Below, piece after piece: positions 34,601 to 47,613 of a DNA stretch of 64,000 nucleotides. The notes beneath the pieces were generated by a model. The model did no database searches and was not told the origin of the DNA. It saw nothing but the letters and a program-made list of their open reading frames with translations. This DNA is from Ancylostoma caninum (lineage: Eukaryota > Nematoda > Chromadorea > Rhabditida > Ancylostomatidae): contig JBAJFG010000358.1 in the NCBI GenBank assembly GCA_037903475.1, forward strand, positions 620,001-684,000, in the 5' to 3' direction. The first letter of the stretch is position 1. The number at the start of each line of letters is the position of its first letter. A program made the position numbers and the translations under genes.

Positions 34601-35425
34601 CATCATTTGCTTAAGATTCCTTTTACTGCAGTGCCAACCAGGTCTTTAGATGGGAACGTTTATTTTTGGCCTGCCGATTCATGCTTGCCAAATGCGTGTT
34701 GGGTAGGGTCCCCGGTGAGTGGGTGCCCTGAAGAGAGCAGTGGACTAGCACCAACTGCTCAAAATGGCGAGAAGAGAAAGACTGATGGCCATCTTCCTCA
34801 CAGAAACTTCGGTTCCATAACGAGCTCAGCTCTTCTTGGGAGGCACAGGATTGATCATGGCCCGTCGAATAACCGAATCCAACTGCGTGTTTTGCTCTGT
34901 GTGGAAAAACAAGGACGCCCATTACAGCTCCTTCACGGGTCCTCTTTATCGGAAGGCCCACTCCACCGAGCTTGCTCTGTGCCTCTGTTGTGAGCAACCT
35001 AATATATTCCATGATATATTCTATGTGAAGGAATTGTGTTGTCTTGACAAAGAAATGTGTTATCCTTAGGCAATGTCCGCTGGCACTTGTGCATGCCCTA
35101 CTCACGTAGCGGGCCATGATCCCCTATCATTTAGGTGCTAAGGAGCGCAGTACTGACTTTGAACCTTCGTCTTCCTTACCCCTGCGGCAAACTCACGCAA
35201 AGTGGGTTGGTATCGCCCCTACACTCTACATATAAACCCCCATTTTGATAATTGTAATGATTAATAATCTAACAATTGTAGTAATTCGCAAAGTTCCATC
35301 ACCACTTCTTTGTTTCAACTCTCCCAATTGTATCACGAGAATTCTAATACTGATGTTCCGTGCACATGTCTGGTTCTACATCTGTCCACATGAGTATACT
35401 AATGTAATAAATAAATGAACAAATT
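34601..35425 (+). mobile_element. Probable 3' part of a non-LTR element
   Basis: Ends ACTAATGTAATAAATAAATG, like the tails at 1548 and 10605. The upstream 800 bp is open over long stretches on both strands (34607-34993 +, 34623-35117 -) but has no RT or endonuclease motif, so it would be 3' UTR of a truncated copy. The 5' limit is arbitrary. Confidence 0.35.
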
Positions 35426-36900
35426 ATTTATCTATTCGCTGTATCCGACGAACCTATCGTTGATTGGTCGATAATAAAGTCTTATTAACTAACAACCTAC
35501 TCTACCACGGACCACCCAGCCTCACATGCCTGAAGCCGTCTCACAGAGAGAGGAGGGAGTGAGAGAAGCTGCGATTGCAAAGTGACATGCAGTGGTTGTG
35601 GCCTCGTGTCCTGGCGTTATGTTCTGAACCGCTGCTCTGATTTAGTCATCCCTCCGCCCAAATTATCAAAAGGCACCTGCAGAACAAGTCGCACACCATA
35701 AAGTGCTCCTTTTCGTCAGCCAGGCGGGGGGGGGGCTACTCCAATCCGAGCCTCGACAACTTGCTTACCACTCGCACTCGCGCACTTCTCCAAATCGTCA
35801 ACGCTAAGGCAGAAGAAAACCAACTAAAAATACCCTTTGTTCTTTGTATCGCATTTTCATTCGTCGTGTGGTGACTGAGAAACAAGGAAGACGTCGGCCG
35901 CACTGATTTGTGTCCAACATTCTTTGTCTATATAATTTGTACTGTAAGATCAAGGCAGTTGTTCATTCGCATAGTGCAACGAGCAGATAATCATTGGGTG
36001 CCACCTATCCGCCCAGAGCATTAAAAGGCGTCACACTACCTAAACAAGTCGCCAAGACACCATTATCATAACCAGAGTCAAGTTTGCGATGGGAATTTCC
36101 CATGATGGGGTTGTATGAGAGGGGCTGGGAAAGGGGGGGGGGTCGTATTGGAGAGGTGGGGGTGGGGTAATTAGAGGGGTGGCTTGATCATTGAATGTAA
36201 ATCCATGATTGTTTCATGAAATTGTGACAAACAGTGCCTCTTGCCAGCAAGAAAGATCATGTCATTACGTGTTAAAATAGTAGTGGTTGGCAGCACATCA
36301 AAGAAATCGGCTTCAGTGCACTCACAGGTTCGATTCCTTACGCCTTCAATAGATCTTTGCACGGATCGGAATCACTTCAGAATCAAATGAGGAGTAAAGA
36401 GGGTGGAACTGTTAAAAAGTGAAGTGTGGGTAGCGAGATAGATACACATACGAGAATTCGCCTGCAGGACCCGTCAGAACGTGGAAAAGTAGTGTGGATT
36501 AGACTTCGTGCTGAAGTTCTCTGACTAGAAATCAGCTAATGCTTTTCAAAATGTCCATAGAAGACGATTTTGCCAGAGTTTCAATTTTCTAGAACACCAC
36601 ATCTTCCTGGGACCTCGATGGGAAATTTTTCAAATTTTCGGGTCCAAGGGGAAATTCCCCATCTAACTCACTCAAGCAAGAGCAAACATTGGGAAGCGAT
36701 AATGGAAATGAAGAATGAATGTTGGTGCTCTATTACGTGAAGGTAGTGAAATTCCAGTAAAAGGCAAGCTTTCTTCATGGAAGTAGAAGAAGTGAAAACC
36801 TTGCAATTTGAACAGCTGGTGAAAATAGAGTAAATCTGTTCGGGAAATCACTGATAAGCAAATTGCTGATATCACGAAAACTTTTCTCTTATGAGTTTTA
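35426..36900. other. Intergenic, nothing recognised
   Basis: Contains poly-G tracts near 35727 and 36138. No gene or RNA recognised. Confidence 0.4.
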
Positions 36901-37811
36901 CAGGGTGGTCCAAAATTACGGAGACAAGGGCGCGATGCGCGTTCTTCCACTTATCTTGAGTTGTGGCGTTTTGCATCCAATCTTTTGCTGTTCATTTGTT
37001 CAATTGTACAGGTTCTTCCAAAGCATTACCTAACACTATGATTTTTAGTAACAGCTAGGCCGTCAGTCAAGCTTAGTTTTACCACACAATTACATTTTTG
37101 TCTAGGCTTGGCGCGCACGTTGTGCTAATGTGTAAAATTTTACAAGAGGTACACTAAGCAGTACATCGAAAAGTACAAGGTGTGGGAACAGAAAAACGTT
37201 AAAGTCATTATGAATGGCCACCTACCTTGGTTATGAGATCCAGAAATTCGTGAGAATACGCCGAAATTCGACGCGGGATGGGGATGCGTTTCAATTCCAA
37301 TCACCATCATTAAATGTATTATGAGCGGCATACTTCTCAGAACTTTGAGATTGGAAGTTGTTGAGGCTAATAAGTTCTAGTCTCCTCCCTAAACAATGAA
37401 AAAAGAACCAGAAACAGCCCAGAAGTACGTTTCTGCTCTGTTTCTGCAAAAGAAGTCACGTCCGCCTCCTCATAAATCTTATTTTCACTACTCGTTCGAG
37501 CAGATTTCTCGTTACAATATTCATTCGAGGACAAAAACTGGCTTCACTCTCATATAAATTGTTTAATCCTTGGAGCAAACGCTTTTAGAAAGGGCAGATT
37601 ATCTAGGAAGACTGCACTTCCGCGCCACAGCAGGCGACTAGTTCGAATTTTCAAGTGTTTTCTCGCCAGTGGTAGAAGAAATCGTGAGATGTGATGGTAG
37701 ATTTTGTTCATTGCAGAGTGAAAAATATCGTGCTGAAACAAAATTGCCAAGTCGTTCTCCAGCGTTAGATATGAACCTTCTAGTGTGTCTCCGTAATTTT
37801 GGACAACCCTG
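36901..37811. mobile_element. TA-flanked MITE or internally deleted Tc1/mariner element, 911 bp
   Basis: Left end CAGGGTGGTCCAAAATTACG, then GAGACA; right end reads TGTCTCCGTAATTTTGGACA then ACCCTG, its reverse complement with one mismatch. TA directly abuts both ends (36899-36900 and 37812-37813). No transposase motif (DD34D/E region) found inside. Confidence 0.8.
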
Positions 37812-38806
37812 TAGATGAGCAAATTTCCCATTTGAGAACAAAATCTTGCTCCACGAGTTCGCTCGCATTTGTAAAGGGAACTGTGGACATAGAAGAGGAG
37901 TGCTGTGGCCGCCTAGTGGTTCAGGGATAAGTCTAGTGTTAATCATTTCGTTACGTACGTTACTTCTGTCCACCCCCCCCCCACCCCCTCTGCAGAGGTA
38001 GCATGTCTTCTTACACCGATAATAAATGCTTGGCGGACCATCAATTACGATGAGGACCTCGCTAGCTCAGACGCAATGGTCTGTTGAGTGGAGAAAAGGT
38101 GTATTCCAGTGTTTAGAGTCCGTATGAGGGTAATTCACGAAACGGGTCTAAACACATGTAAAATAAAAGGCTTCAAAGTTTTTAAGGTACTACAGTAATA
38201 TCAGAACTTTTTCTTCTTTTAAACGATACATGGGCAGCAAAGATGTCGAGATACCTCTGCTTTATGCTATACCTACAAAGGATAGCAGAGCAGCCATGTC
38301 ATAAACAAGTATAGCATCCATAATCGGGTGTTTACAGTTACACTGTTCAGGTCCACGACAACATTTTTCTCAAAGATCGACCGTAAAATGCGTACAACGG
38401 CACCTGTCTTCTGATCTTCTTCGAATTGTGCTGGATTTCAAGAACATCTACTGAACAATGTAACTGCACTTGACGGATGAACTGACAAAGGTGAGGAGTG
38501 ATGATATCCTAGCGATGGTAACCAAGCTGAAGACCGAGAGGAATGAAAGAGGCGTGCGTTGATGACAAACCTGTCTCGAGACCGTTTTGCAGAGGAAAGT
38601 ATCCTCGTTTCAGTAATTACGACGACAGCTGACGCGAAACGGAAAGGCACAATCCACGTATGACCTGTTCCATTTCTTCCAAAGAAAGCATTTGTTCGTG
38701 AGCACCCCCATAACCCACCGGCTTCCCGCTTGCTTCCAATTCATCGGTCAGTGGAACATGGGAGAAATATCAGTACAACACCACATGTAAATCTATGCGT
38801 GAAAGT
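37812..38806. other. Intergenic, nothing firm
   Basis: A minus-strand frame at 38650-38438 holds a 44-nt GT...TTCAG interval that would fuse two open frames, but without protein character to back it I do not call a gene. Confidence 0.35.
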
Positions 38807-38812
38807 TTTATT
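38807..38812 (-). terminator. Candidate polyadenylation signal of lpin-1
   Basis: AATAAA on the minus strand about 1 kb past the lipin stop codon; this would imply a 3' UTR of roughly 1,030 nt (39834-38790). Confidence 0.35.
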
Positions 38813-39834
38813 AGTGACTATAGAACTCTAAAACGGTCGTGATACAAAATAACTGAGAGACATATGTACTACTACTGGGTTATAGCACTTCTAACCGAGA
38901 GAAATGGTATATGTATAACGGGGTAGAACGAGTAAATAGTACAAACACACCGTCTAAATGCTAACGACGGGGATCAGACGTGACGAATCGAATCATTTTA
39001 AACTGTTCTATACAATATGGTAACGAAGAATTGAATACACAAAATACCCTATATGGCGTTAAACCATGCACAAACAAGAGCTAAGCACGGTTGGATTAGA
39101 GTTTAAAACAAATACATTTCTCTTTATCGGGGCGTGTAATCAATAGAACTTGACAACTAACAAACTTTAATAGCTATTCAGGCGGAATGTATGTTTAAAA
39201 TTTGAAGCAACGGAAAAGAAGACCACGTTGTCGTCACAGAAATGTCATGTTACTGTCACGAGTTTGAGGACGGTGACGTGTTTTGTCGTACAGTTGGAAC
39301 AGTTATGTAGCTCTCTCGAGAAATATGCCACAAAAAATCGCATTAAGGCAGTTACTGTCGTCCTAATCCACTTGCAACCATCCTCCAACACGAGACAACC
39401 AAACTTATTGAGCGATGTGAACGTCACTTGGGCGGGCGAGAGCGAGCATAAGCGACTATCAAAGGCCATTTGCGATGGCTTAAAGTTGAAAGACCAACGA
39501 ACGAGGCAATATGACGAGGGGAGCAGGTTCAAACACACAGGTCATACGCGGCAACAAACTCATAGCAACATAGTAAAACCCAGCACAGTAGCGCAAATGT
39601 CGCATATGATAACAAACGCGTGTGGAACAGTAAAACTATAAACCCATATCAAGGTGAACAACACCAGTGTTTTGAGACGGGAAATAAGAAGTTAACCCTC
39701 TGAGCAACTGATGATCATATATTGACACTGAAAATTGGGCGTGGTGATTGAGATATGGAAGGAAGAAATGGGCCAGGGATATGCGAAGAATGCGAAGAAT
39801 CTACCGTGACTGTCACTTGGTTCCGCCACGAAAA

Positions 39835-42800
39835 TTACTTCTTTTTAGCCTTTTCTTCAACTGATTTTTTGCGTTTCGCTTCATAGGCTTCGAGCTCGGC
39901 GTCACTGATAGTTGACTCTTCACCCTCTGGTTTCCAGTGAGTAAACGAGCTGTAAAAATGAGAAGATTCAGAAGCAACCTGCAAAACACTAGTCGATTCT
40001 CAACATACCTGTGCTCCAGAGGATTCGTCCACGTCGGCTGCAATGGTTCAATTGACACATCGTTCAACGATTCGCATTTAGCGCTAAAAAGACATTAATA
40101 TTTTGTTTCGAAAAAAAAGACTGATTTTATTTTTACGCACTAACACTGCAGCGCTGAAACACTAAGCAAGCTAAGGTAGCTGGATGAGATAGAAAGGAGG
40201 TGCCCAGTTTCGTTAGAAAAAGTCAAACAGTGTTATTCTAAACGTGAGCGCGATCACCAACTCCAGTTGGAGTTAAATAAAAGGCTGGATACATGGAACA
40301 TCCACACTCCACAGCACTTCTATCGCTCTACTACTGAGTCGTGTGGCCTTGGATACACCTCCAGCGACGCAATTTCATCGCTGCGATTGGTTTTAGCACA
40401 AGCGGCCAAATCGCAGCGAATCCCATTGGGTGCCCACATGCATGGACTTCACAAGAAAATTCACATCCGTGCAAGTTGTTTTGACTAATAGATCACTCAA
40501 AAATAATACCTTACTCACAACTGTTTTCTTTATGGTAGCATGTCCAAGGCCTATACGTAGTGTAAAGTGTTAGAAAAACGTAACTTGTTCTATCGCACCC
40601 ATATTACAGTAACTAACCTCCTCATTAGTGGCGGAAACAGGTAGTCAACAGTTTCCGTTGCCATCGATGAGTAACTGCTCACATATCCTACAGAATCCGA
40701 TCGTCGCACACGACCAGACGGGTCGATGATCAAAATTCTAGCCGGCATTATTCCAACAGCCCGATAAGACGTGACATCCTGAAACAACAAACTAATCACA
40801 GTACTTGAGCTTGAAAATACTCTGGAAAGGACACGTAAAAGCCATGCTACTGCAAATAGAAGATTACAATAAAACTATCCACCAACCGTTTCTCTATTGC
40901 CAAAACCAGCAAAGAAAGGCTGTTTTACAGGGAACAATTTCTTCAAATCGGTCAACGCCGCAATTTTGAATTCTTCGGGTCGCCGTTCAATGACTTCTCT
41001 GAACAAAATTTGTATGAGAATAAGACATTGCTAACTGGTAGTTGTTAAACTTGAAAATTGATAAGTCATAAAGTTTTTTTTCTATCAATGTTAATTTAAA
41101 AAAAGGAACGTACCTCCTGAATGCAATCAAAACGCTCGTAGGCGACAGAAGCACTGGTCCATCGGGAAGTTGTTTTGAGTCTTGAGCAATGCTTTTCAAA
41201 TATTGTTTAGTAGTGTGACTTTGGCCAATGGCTCTGGATGAGAGATAAACCATTTTATACCTGGAAATAAAGGCAAATAGAACAAACACAGTCCAGTGTG
41301 GATGGGCACAAACACTGCACTAACAAAACATTACAAACCTAAAAATATGAACGTTTTCGGACTCACCCATTATTTTTAATCCTTGTGTACAGCTCGGCTA
41401 CTCCAGCATGGGCCCATGTCCCACCAATGGCTGGTATTACATGACCGAGTACATCACTCTTCGTTATTGTGCCATCAATGTCGGAGATCACAATTCGCTC
41501 GTACCATTTGTAGAGGTAGATATTGCAACTGCACCATGAGGTTCCCTACAACAGAAAAAAGAGTAAAGCGAAGTAACATAAGGGCTTGAAATATAAATTA
41601 AGAAAATTGTGCTCAAAAACCAGAAACTGACACGACTAATACAAACCTGAAACTTCGTTGTAATACTAAATCGACATTCGTTGGCTCCATAAACCAAACC
41701 GAGACTTCTTAACTTTTCAGAAGATAACCGAAGAGAAAGCATGTAAGACGGCCGTAATTCAAGCGGAGTTGGCCGGACGTCGTCCAGTTCATCTTCACTC
41801 AGTGGGCTGCAACAGAAACATAACTCAAGAACACTAATAAGGTATGATAAAGGGTTATTGAACTGACAGCTTCTAGCGTTAAAGTAGAACCTAGCCGAAT
41901 CGAAGAAAACAAGAATGGCCCAACTCACAATATATCATCACTGCTGACAGCACTTCGTTGATCGCTAGCGTTACGAGTTCTCTGATTTTCTTGGCTTTCA
42001 ATGATCGGCGTTGTTGCTTCCTGCGTGGGAGTCTGGAATAGCAATAATTTTGATGATCACCAGCCAATAACGTTGAAAAAAAACTATAAGTACCGAGCGG
42101 AAACTGAGAAACAAAAAAATGTTCACCTTATCAGCAAAGTTGGAGTCGTCAGATCGAGTCGTAGGACTTGAAGGCTGCGAAGGACCACGTGATGCATGTC
42201 CGCTGTCAATGCTAACACTGAAAATAATGTGCTAATTCTGGTTCTTGCGATGGAATCAAAAATGGACGAGAGAATTAGATCATAAAATGTATGCTAATGG
42301 AAGGAAAGAAAATGCTCAAGAAAAGACTGTGATAGTAAGATGGATAAACAGAAGGAGGTCGGGAATAAGCATTTTCTGAAGGTACGCTAGGGTCAAAAAG
42401 CTCTCAATTTCCATTCGTGACTTTCTGTGTGCGTACCACTAGGTAAAAGCACGCAATTTATAGAACACACCCAATTATGCCAGAAGAAGTAGGACAAACA
42501 ACTCTAAACAGGTAAAAATGGGGACCCCTTGTGAGCAAGTATTGGAGGGTTGGTGCAGGAATTTACGCTATCCAGCACTACCTCATTCTAAAAAGTAGCA
42601 GCAATCAATACCGAGAAAACAAAAGCAGGAAAAACTTACGCAGTGCTATTTGCTTTCCCAAGGTACTTCTCCATCTTCGATGGATCCGAAGTGGCTGCAG
42701 AACTAAATAGCTCATCTAAAGAGATGCCCTCTTCAGTAGGTTGAGTTGCAGGGGCTGGTGATGAACGATGACCCCACGGGAACCAGGTCCATCCAGATGT

Positions 42801-45460
42801 TTCGCCCTGAAGAGTGATGGCATTTCCCGGGTCAGCTGTAACGCAAATACCACTGCTCACAGCATAAACTCCGCACCCACCTTCGGTTTCAATGTGTCAG
42901 CAGTTTTCGATTGCTCCTGCTTCATCTTATTCTCTCTAGTTTCTGGCAGTTGACCCCACTTCCAGTCAGTGACGTCACTTGCATGCTGAAATTCAAAACT
43001 CCATCTATTGACAGAAGTTGAACACTGTACGAAAACAAGTCTAGCTCACATGGTTTACCACACGGGCAAAACTAATAACTTGTGATGATTCTCTCAATCA
43101 GCGATGAGCTGAGATTGTTAATAAAAACGGTGATCGGTAGTAAAATATATCAGATGGGGCAGTTTTTGAGCAGATGAAAAAACCGCATTTGTAAATACGC
43201 GACTAAACTGTTTTCTTTGAGAAATAATTTCAAAGGAGCATAGACGGTTGTCAAGTTGAGCATCCCCTCGAAGAACTCAGTATGAACACGAATGGTTCTT
43301 TGAGAGGAAAATAAAACGGTTCCGTCGGTTGGCTTCTTTGTGGGAGCTGATCATGCCTGATTTCTGGAGGAACACAGACGTTTTAGTGTGAGCAGCCTGT
43401 ACCGTGCTCACACTATCATAGTAGTTCCGGCCTTCCTGAAATCTAAAAACCTCACCGGTTCAGGCGTATTTCTGTGTCGATCAACTTCCGAATCCGAAAG
43501 CGCTCCATCAGCGATTCGATCCACCTCATGTGCATCCAGAACCGATCGAGCAGGACTAGAAGACACTGATGATCCTTCAGAATCGGATTCATTCTAAACA
43601 AACACAAGCTAATCTATTTAATAAAAACTAAATAACTGGAACGGTAACCACGACAATTGTTCTCATGAAATTCGTAGTAAAATTAGGAAAAAAATTACCT
43701 CCACTTTGATATTGATCGGTTGAAACGAAACTCGACTCTTTTTCCGCCTTTGGCCCGGTGCCTTAGTGGGTGTAGCTATACTTTCCACAGATCTTTCACG
43801 TTTCATACTCTTGTCAAATGCTTGAGACTTCGAATGTCGAAGCGGTTTGGTCAGCCTGCAAGATCGGAGAAGGTGGAAAGAGAAGAACAGAGAAGGATGA
43901 AATAGTTACGAATAATCTCGACTATTTATGAAGTTGCCTTTAAAAGACAGAACGGAGAGGGAGAAGCGTTACCGAACTGACACCACTTCCGCATTCAGAA
44001 ATAAATGAATTTTACACTATATACTTTCAATAAAAAACGCATGTACTTTAGAATGAACCTTAGGCGAAACGGAAAAACTTACTTCCTTGGTACTGTGTTG
44101 GGTGGTTTTCCTTCAACATCCGAATGATAACCACTCGAGTGAGCTGCTATGGACTGCAAGTCCGGTAAAGACCTGAAATAGTCAGCTTCACATCGAAACA
44201 AGATACCCGGAAAATAATTATTTTATGGCATGCAAACGTCAACATAAATTATAATACATAGTGTAACAGATCATTCAAAAATTACCTGTTTTTCCTTATA
44301 CTAAACACTGAGGAGTTGAACGGCATCTTTCCCTTCTTCTTTTGCACTTCTTGTAAAGATTGCCTGAAAGAAAATCCTCTTGTTTTACACAGTGAAGAGA
44401 ATATCCTTATTTCCACTTAGAGCGCGACAAAAAAATCGTTACTCACTCTTGTTTCCCTTCCTGCACATTCCTAGATGTATCAAGGCCTACGGGTTCGTTT
44501 GTGGAGCCTACTTTCCGCTCTTGCTCTGATCCCGTTTTATTTTCACCAAGAATTTTCGCACTTTTCGTTAAAACCTTAACAGACACAGGATGATATACAT
44601 AAACAAAAAGGTATGGAAAGTAATTGAGTCGTACGACATACTTGGTCAGTGGTCTGTGATTGTGGAACTCCCGGTTCAGGCAATGGGGACGTGAGCATAT
44701 AGGATGGGACCTGCTCACCATCCGTTTCCTCAACGAAAAACGCAACGCCACTCTCACCTAGCTTCATTTTCAGGTCGATTTCTTCACCGTTTATTTGGAT
44801 GTCCACATACTGCAAAATGAAATAGTAAGTTACAATCATAAACAAGAGAACGAAGTTCGAGTAAGTTTTATTATCCAAAAAGAGCAAAATATAGCCCAAA
44901 ATATAGCAATCTAGCGTTTTGAATATTTCTGAAGTTTTAAATTTGAATAGTGCAATAATTGATAACAGTGCAACCCTTAAAGGTGGTATAAGCAAGGATA
45001 CGGAGAAAATAAAAAAAAAACCAAACTGGATACCTTGTCGCTGTGACTAAAAACTCCATACTTCCCAAATCGGACATGAAATGGGGTGGATTTGTACTCG
45101 CCATCTGGTTGTTCAACGACAATCACATCAATGGCTCCTGAAACAGGATGGATCAAACGACGCTTCCGGTTAGCATCTCATCCATCGCGTACAAAAGAAC
45201 TTATGACTAGAGAACATTACCGTAGAAACCACTATGAAATCAACCAAAAACTCCAATTTATCAAATACGTTTTTTTTTTTTTTTTGAGAAAAAAGTGTAA
45301 AAGCAAGAAGCGCTTAAATGAATTTGTTTGAATACCTAACAAACAATAAGTCGAAGAAAAAACTAACAGCAAAGTCAGAATCCTCACCTGACAGCGTAGC
45401 CGGATTGATGGTGTTATAAAAATATTTCATATTCTTCAGGACTCGATATGCATAGTCCAT
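39835..45460 (-). CDS. lpin-1: Lipin, Mg2+-dependent phosphatidate phosphatase, 19 exons, 794 aa
   Basis: Lipins dephosphorylate phosphatidate to diacylglycerol at the ER and nuclear envelope, feeding triacylglycerol and phospholipid synthesis. Exons (5' to 3'): 45460-45388, 45137-45034, 44809-44642, 44574-44447, 44363-44286, 44172-44083, 43855-43699, 43593-43456, 42985-42877, 42835-42640, 42217-42127, 42032-41929, 41806-41647, 41545-41367, 41260-41114, 40998-40887, 40778-40618, 40083-40009, 39949-39835; 2,385 nt, every junction GT/AG with matching phase. The N-LIP domain is residues 1-115 ([46 protein letters not shown]). A basic nuclear-localisation-like stretch RRKKSR is at 250-255, an acidic ALSDSEV follows, and DWKWGQLP is in exon 9. 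The catalytic DIDGT is at 554-558 in the C-LIP domain, followed by [22 protein letters not shown] and the late PTWTNPLEH. The C-terminus is Lys-rich. The position equivalent to the LxxIL coactivator motif reads LGHVI (565-569). The C. elegans orthologue is lpin-1. Confidence 0.96.
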
Positions 45461-45596
45461 GGTTACAAGTAGTCTTGATCACTTTATAACAACTAGTACA
45501 TTGATAATGAACACAGTGGTGAGGTAGCTGAGTAGGCGTTACTGAGAACAAGAACCGCTTAGCAGATGACCAGTCGAGGGTGTGCACCAGCAAAAT

Positions 45597-45608
45597 CTGA
45601 AAGCAAGG
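45597..45608 (-). promoter_or_regulatory. Acceptor upstream of the lpin-1 start
   Basis: ccttgctttcag on the minus strand, 136 nt before the ATG, with no coding sequence between. It would serve as a trans-splice site or the end of a 5'-UTR intron. Confidence 0.4.
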
Positions 45609-47613
45609 AAACGAATAATTACATCGAGTTTGCGCTTAAATGAGGGCGTGGCATCGCTGCTGCCCATTAAATCGACGCCTGGAATGGCTATGTCCGCGAA
45701 AACAGTGCGTACGACATTGACTTGTATGCATATGGACATGTCAAGATCGAGCGTATGAGCACGAATGAGGTTGGATGAAGCAAGCAGAGAAAGTATCAAG
45801 CGAGGAAAATTCATCATGAAGAGAAGTGAAAATTTATTAGGGAGGGTTGTTCGGTGATTTATAAAAGGACCACCTGATAAAACAGAAATGATGACAGAAA
45901 GAAAACAGAACGATCCTCATGCCTTGTTCAGCAAACGACAGTCCACAAAAACACTAACGGATCAAACTGACTCATCACTTTTCAAACTAGCGAAATATGC
46001 AGATAAAGTTCTCCACAAAAAGAAGTGTGAACTCTGCCCCAAAAGAGAGGACTGTTAGCAGGACTTCAGCAAATGACTTGAACACGAATCCAGCATTTTT
46101 CACGATATTTACAGTTATTCTGAAGTGCAAAAGGAATATATAATTCCAAGAAAAGGATGCCAATACCATCCGATTCTATGAAGTCACGTATCAATGAATA
46201 GCCTGCCCTCTTGACTGCTGCTCATCAAGCACACACAATGCGGCTGGCATTCACAACTGCAGGAACAGCGGCAGTAGCAGCAGAATGAATGGCTGACGAC
46301 GGACTGGCCGCAGCCACCGCTCATCAACACAGCCACCAACGTTTAGATGGACTTTGTTCGGTCATGACGACCTCTGCCGACCACGCGATTGCCATCCATC
46401 GCCCGCAAACTCTGCACAGCACGTTATCGCCAGAAAAACCGACGTCAACACAGTCAGAAATAGTGTGGAGGTGGTCATGATCACTCTGTTCAAACACGTG
46501 TTTATGAAAAATGTTCAAATGTTTTTTAACGTCGACTGCGAAAGAACGTCAAGACAACAGGGTAATTAATAATCTTTGTTTTCTCATTGAAAATAAGAAA
46601 AAGTGAAAAAAGAAAACGCGTTACTGGAAACTGGCTTCTATCAAAACAAATATGAAAAATTGCCGAAGTCGCGTGTTTAAAGTACAGTATAAACACGATG
46701 AGCACAGTCTCTCATAATCAGTGCTCATTGGCAGAAAAAGCAGACAACAATGTCTACATCTAGTTAGCAGCTTTCTAGCTCTGTCTTATGTTCCAGCTGT
46801 TTGTGGTTGACGAATATGCACAAAACAAGAAAGAAATAACCCATAAGCAAACCTGTGAAAACGCCAAAAATTGCATAAAGAGGTCAAGACAGAGATTGTT
46901 TCAAAACTAAGTCTGTAGAAATATTATATCAGCCTTTCGGATCAATGAGTCACCTGGCTCACACTAAAAATGAAGGAAAGAAGCACCGCGTCTTCGAAAA
47001 AAAACCATCACAAAAATGGAATGACCAAAGGTGCGTTTTTAACCAATTATGGGGAACAAAGGCGATTCCAGATAGCTGACACCAACATTTTAAACAACAA
47101 CTTGTCCGGGAGACCAGAAACTTGAATCAATAAATCGCCCTTTTTGTAATCTAGGATGACTGTGAATCCGCTTCCTCAAAATAAGAGAAATTCAAGACAG
47201 AAGAGACTTTTCGCTGGTACTACAAATACGACAACAAATTCAACAAGAGAAGCAGAATGAAAGATTTTGTCATCAATTTTCAACGAGATTAATGCTCTTA
47301 TCAGCTACCATTCCTGAATAATGGGCACTTTTGCACGCACACCGAAGAAAAATGCGATCTGCAAGCACCTCCTGCAACGGATCGCACACCAATGGGAACA
47401 AATGGCAGACATCGGCTATCGTGCACAATAAACGAAGCTTATGTGCTAGCTGCATGAAAAATACTGGAAAACGAGGATCGATTTGAAGTTTTTCACGCAA
47501 AATTTGAGTTCTACAACAAGGTGAAGCAATTCACTAGCATAGGTGGAATACCCTGAGAATGAGTCTCACCCAACCTTCACTTTTTGGTCGACCCTGGGAC
47601 TAAAGAAGTGTTG
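45609..47613. other. Upstream side of lpin-1, no gene called
   Basis: Presumed promoter or intergenic. A minus-strand frame at 47500-47273 (LAHKLRLLCTIADVCHLFPL) has a protein-like look and follows a ttttccag, so an isolated exon is possible, but no partner exon was found. No repeats stand out. Confidence 0.3.

Noticed and set aside
34623..35117. 164-codon minus-strand ORF
   Set aside because: The plus strand is also open here and the segment leads into a LINE-like tail; no enzyme motifs.
36320..36345. GGTTCGATTCC, resembling a tRNA T-arm
   Set aside because: No matching acceptor stem, D-arm or anticodon arm at the right distance on either strand.
39228..39641. 137-codon plus-strand ORF downstream of lpin-1
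   Set aside because: Antisense to the likely lpin-1 3' UTR, no splice context, no motif; an overlapping minus-strand frame is equally open.
45539..45817. 92-codon minus-strand ORF with a hydrophobic start upstream of lpin-1
   Set aside because: The start looks like a signal peptide but there is no acceptor at the ATG, and a ctttcag inside it more likely marks the lpin-1 leader.
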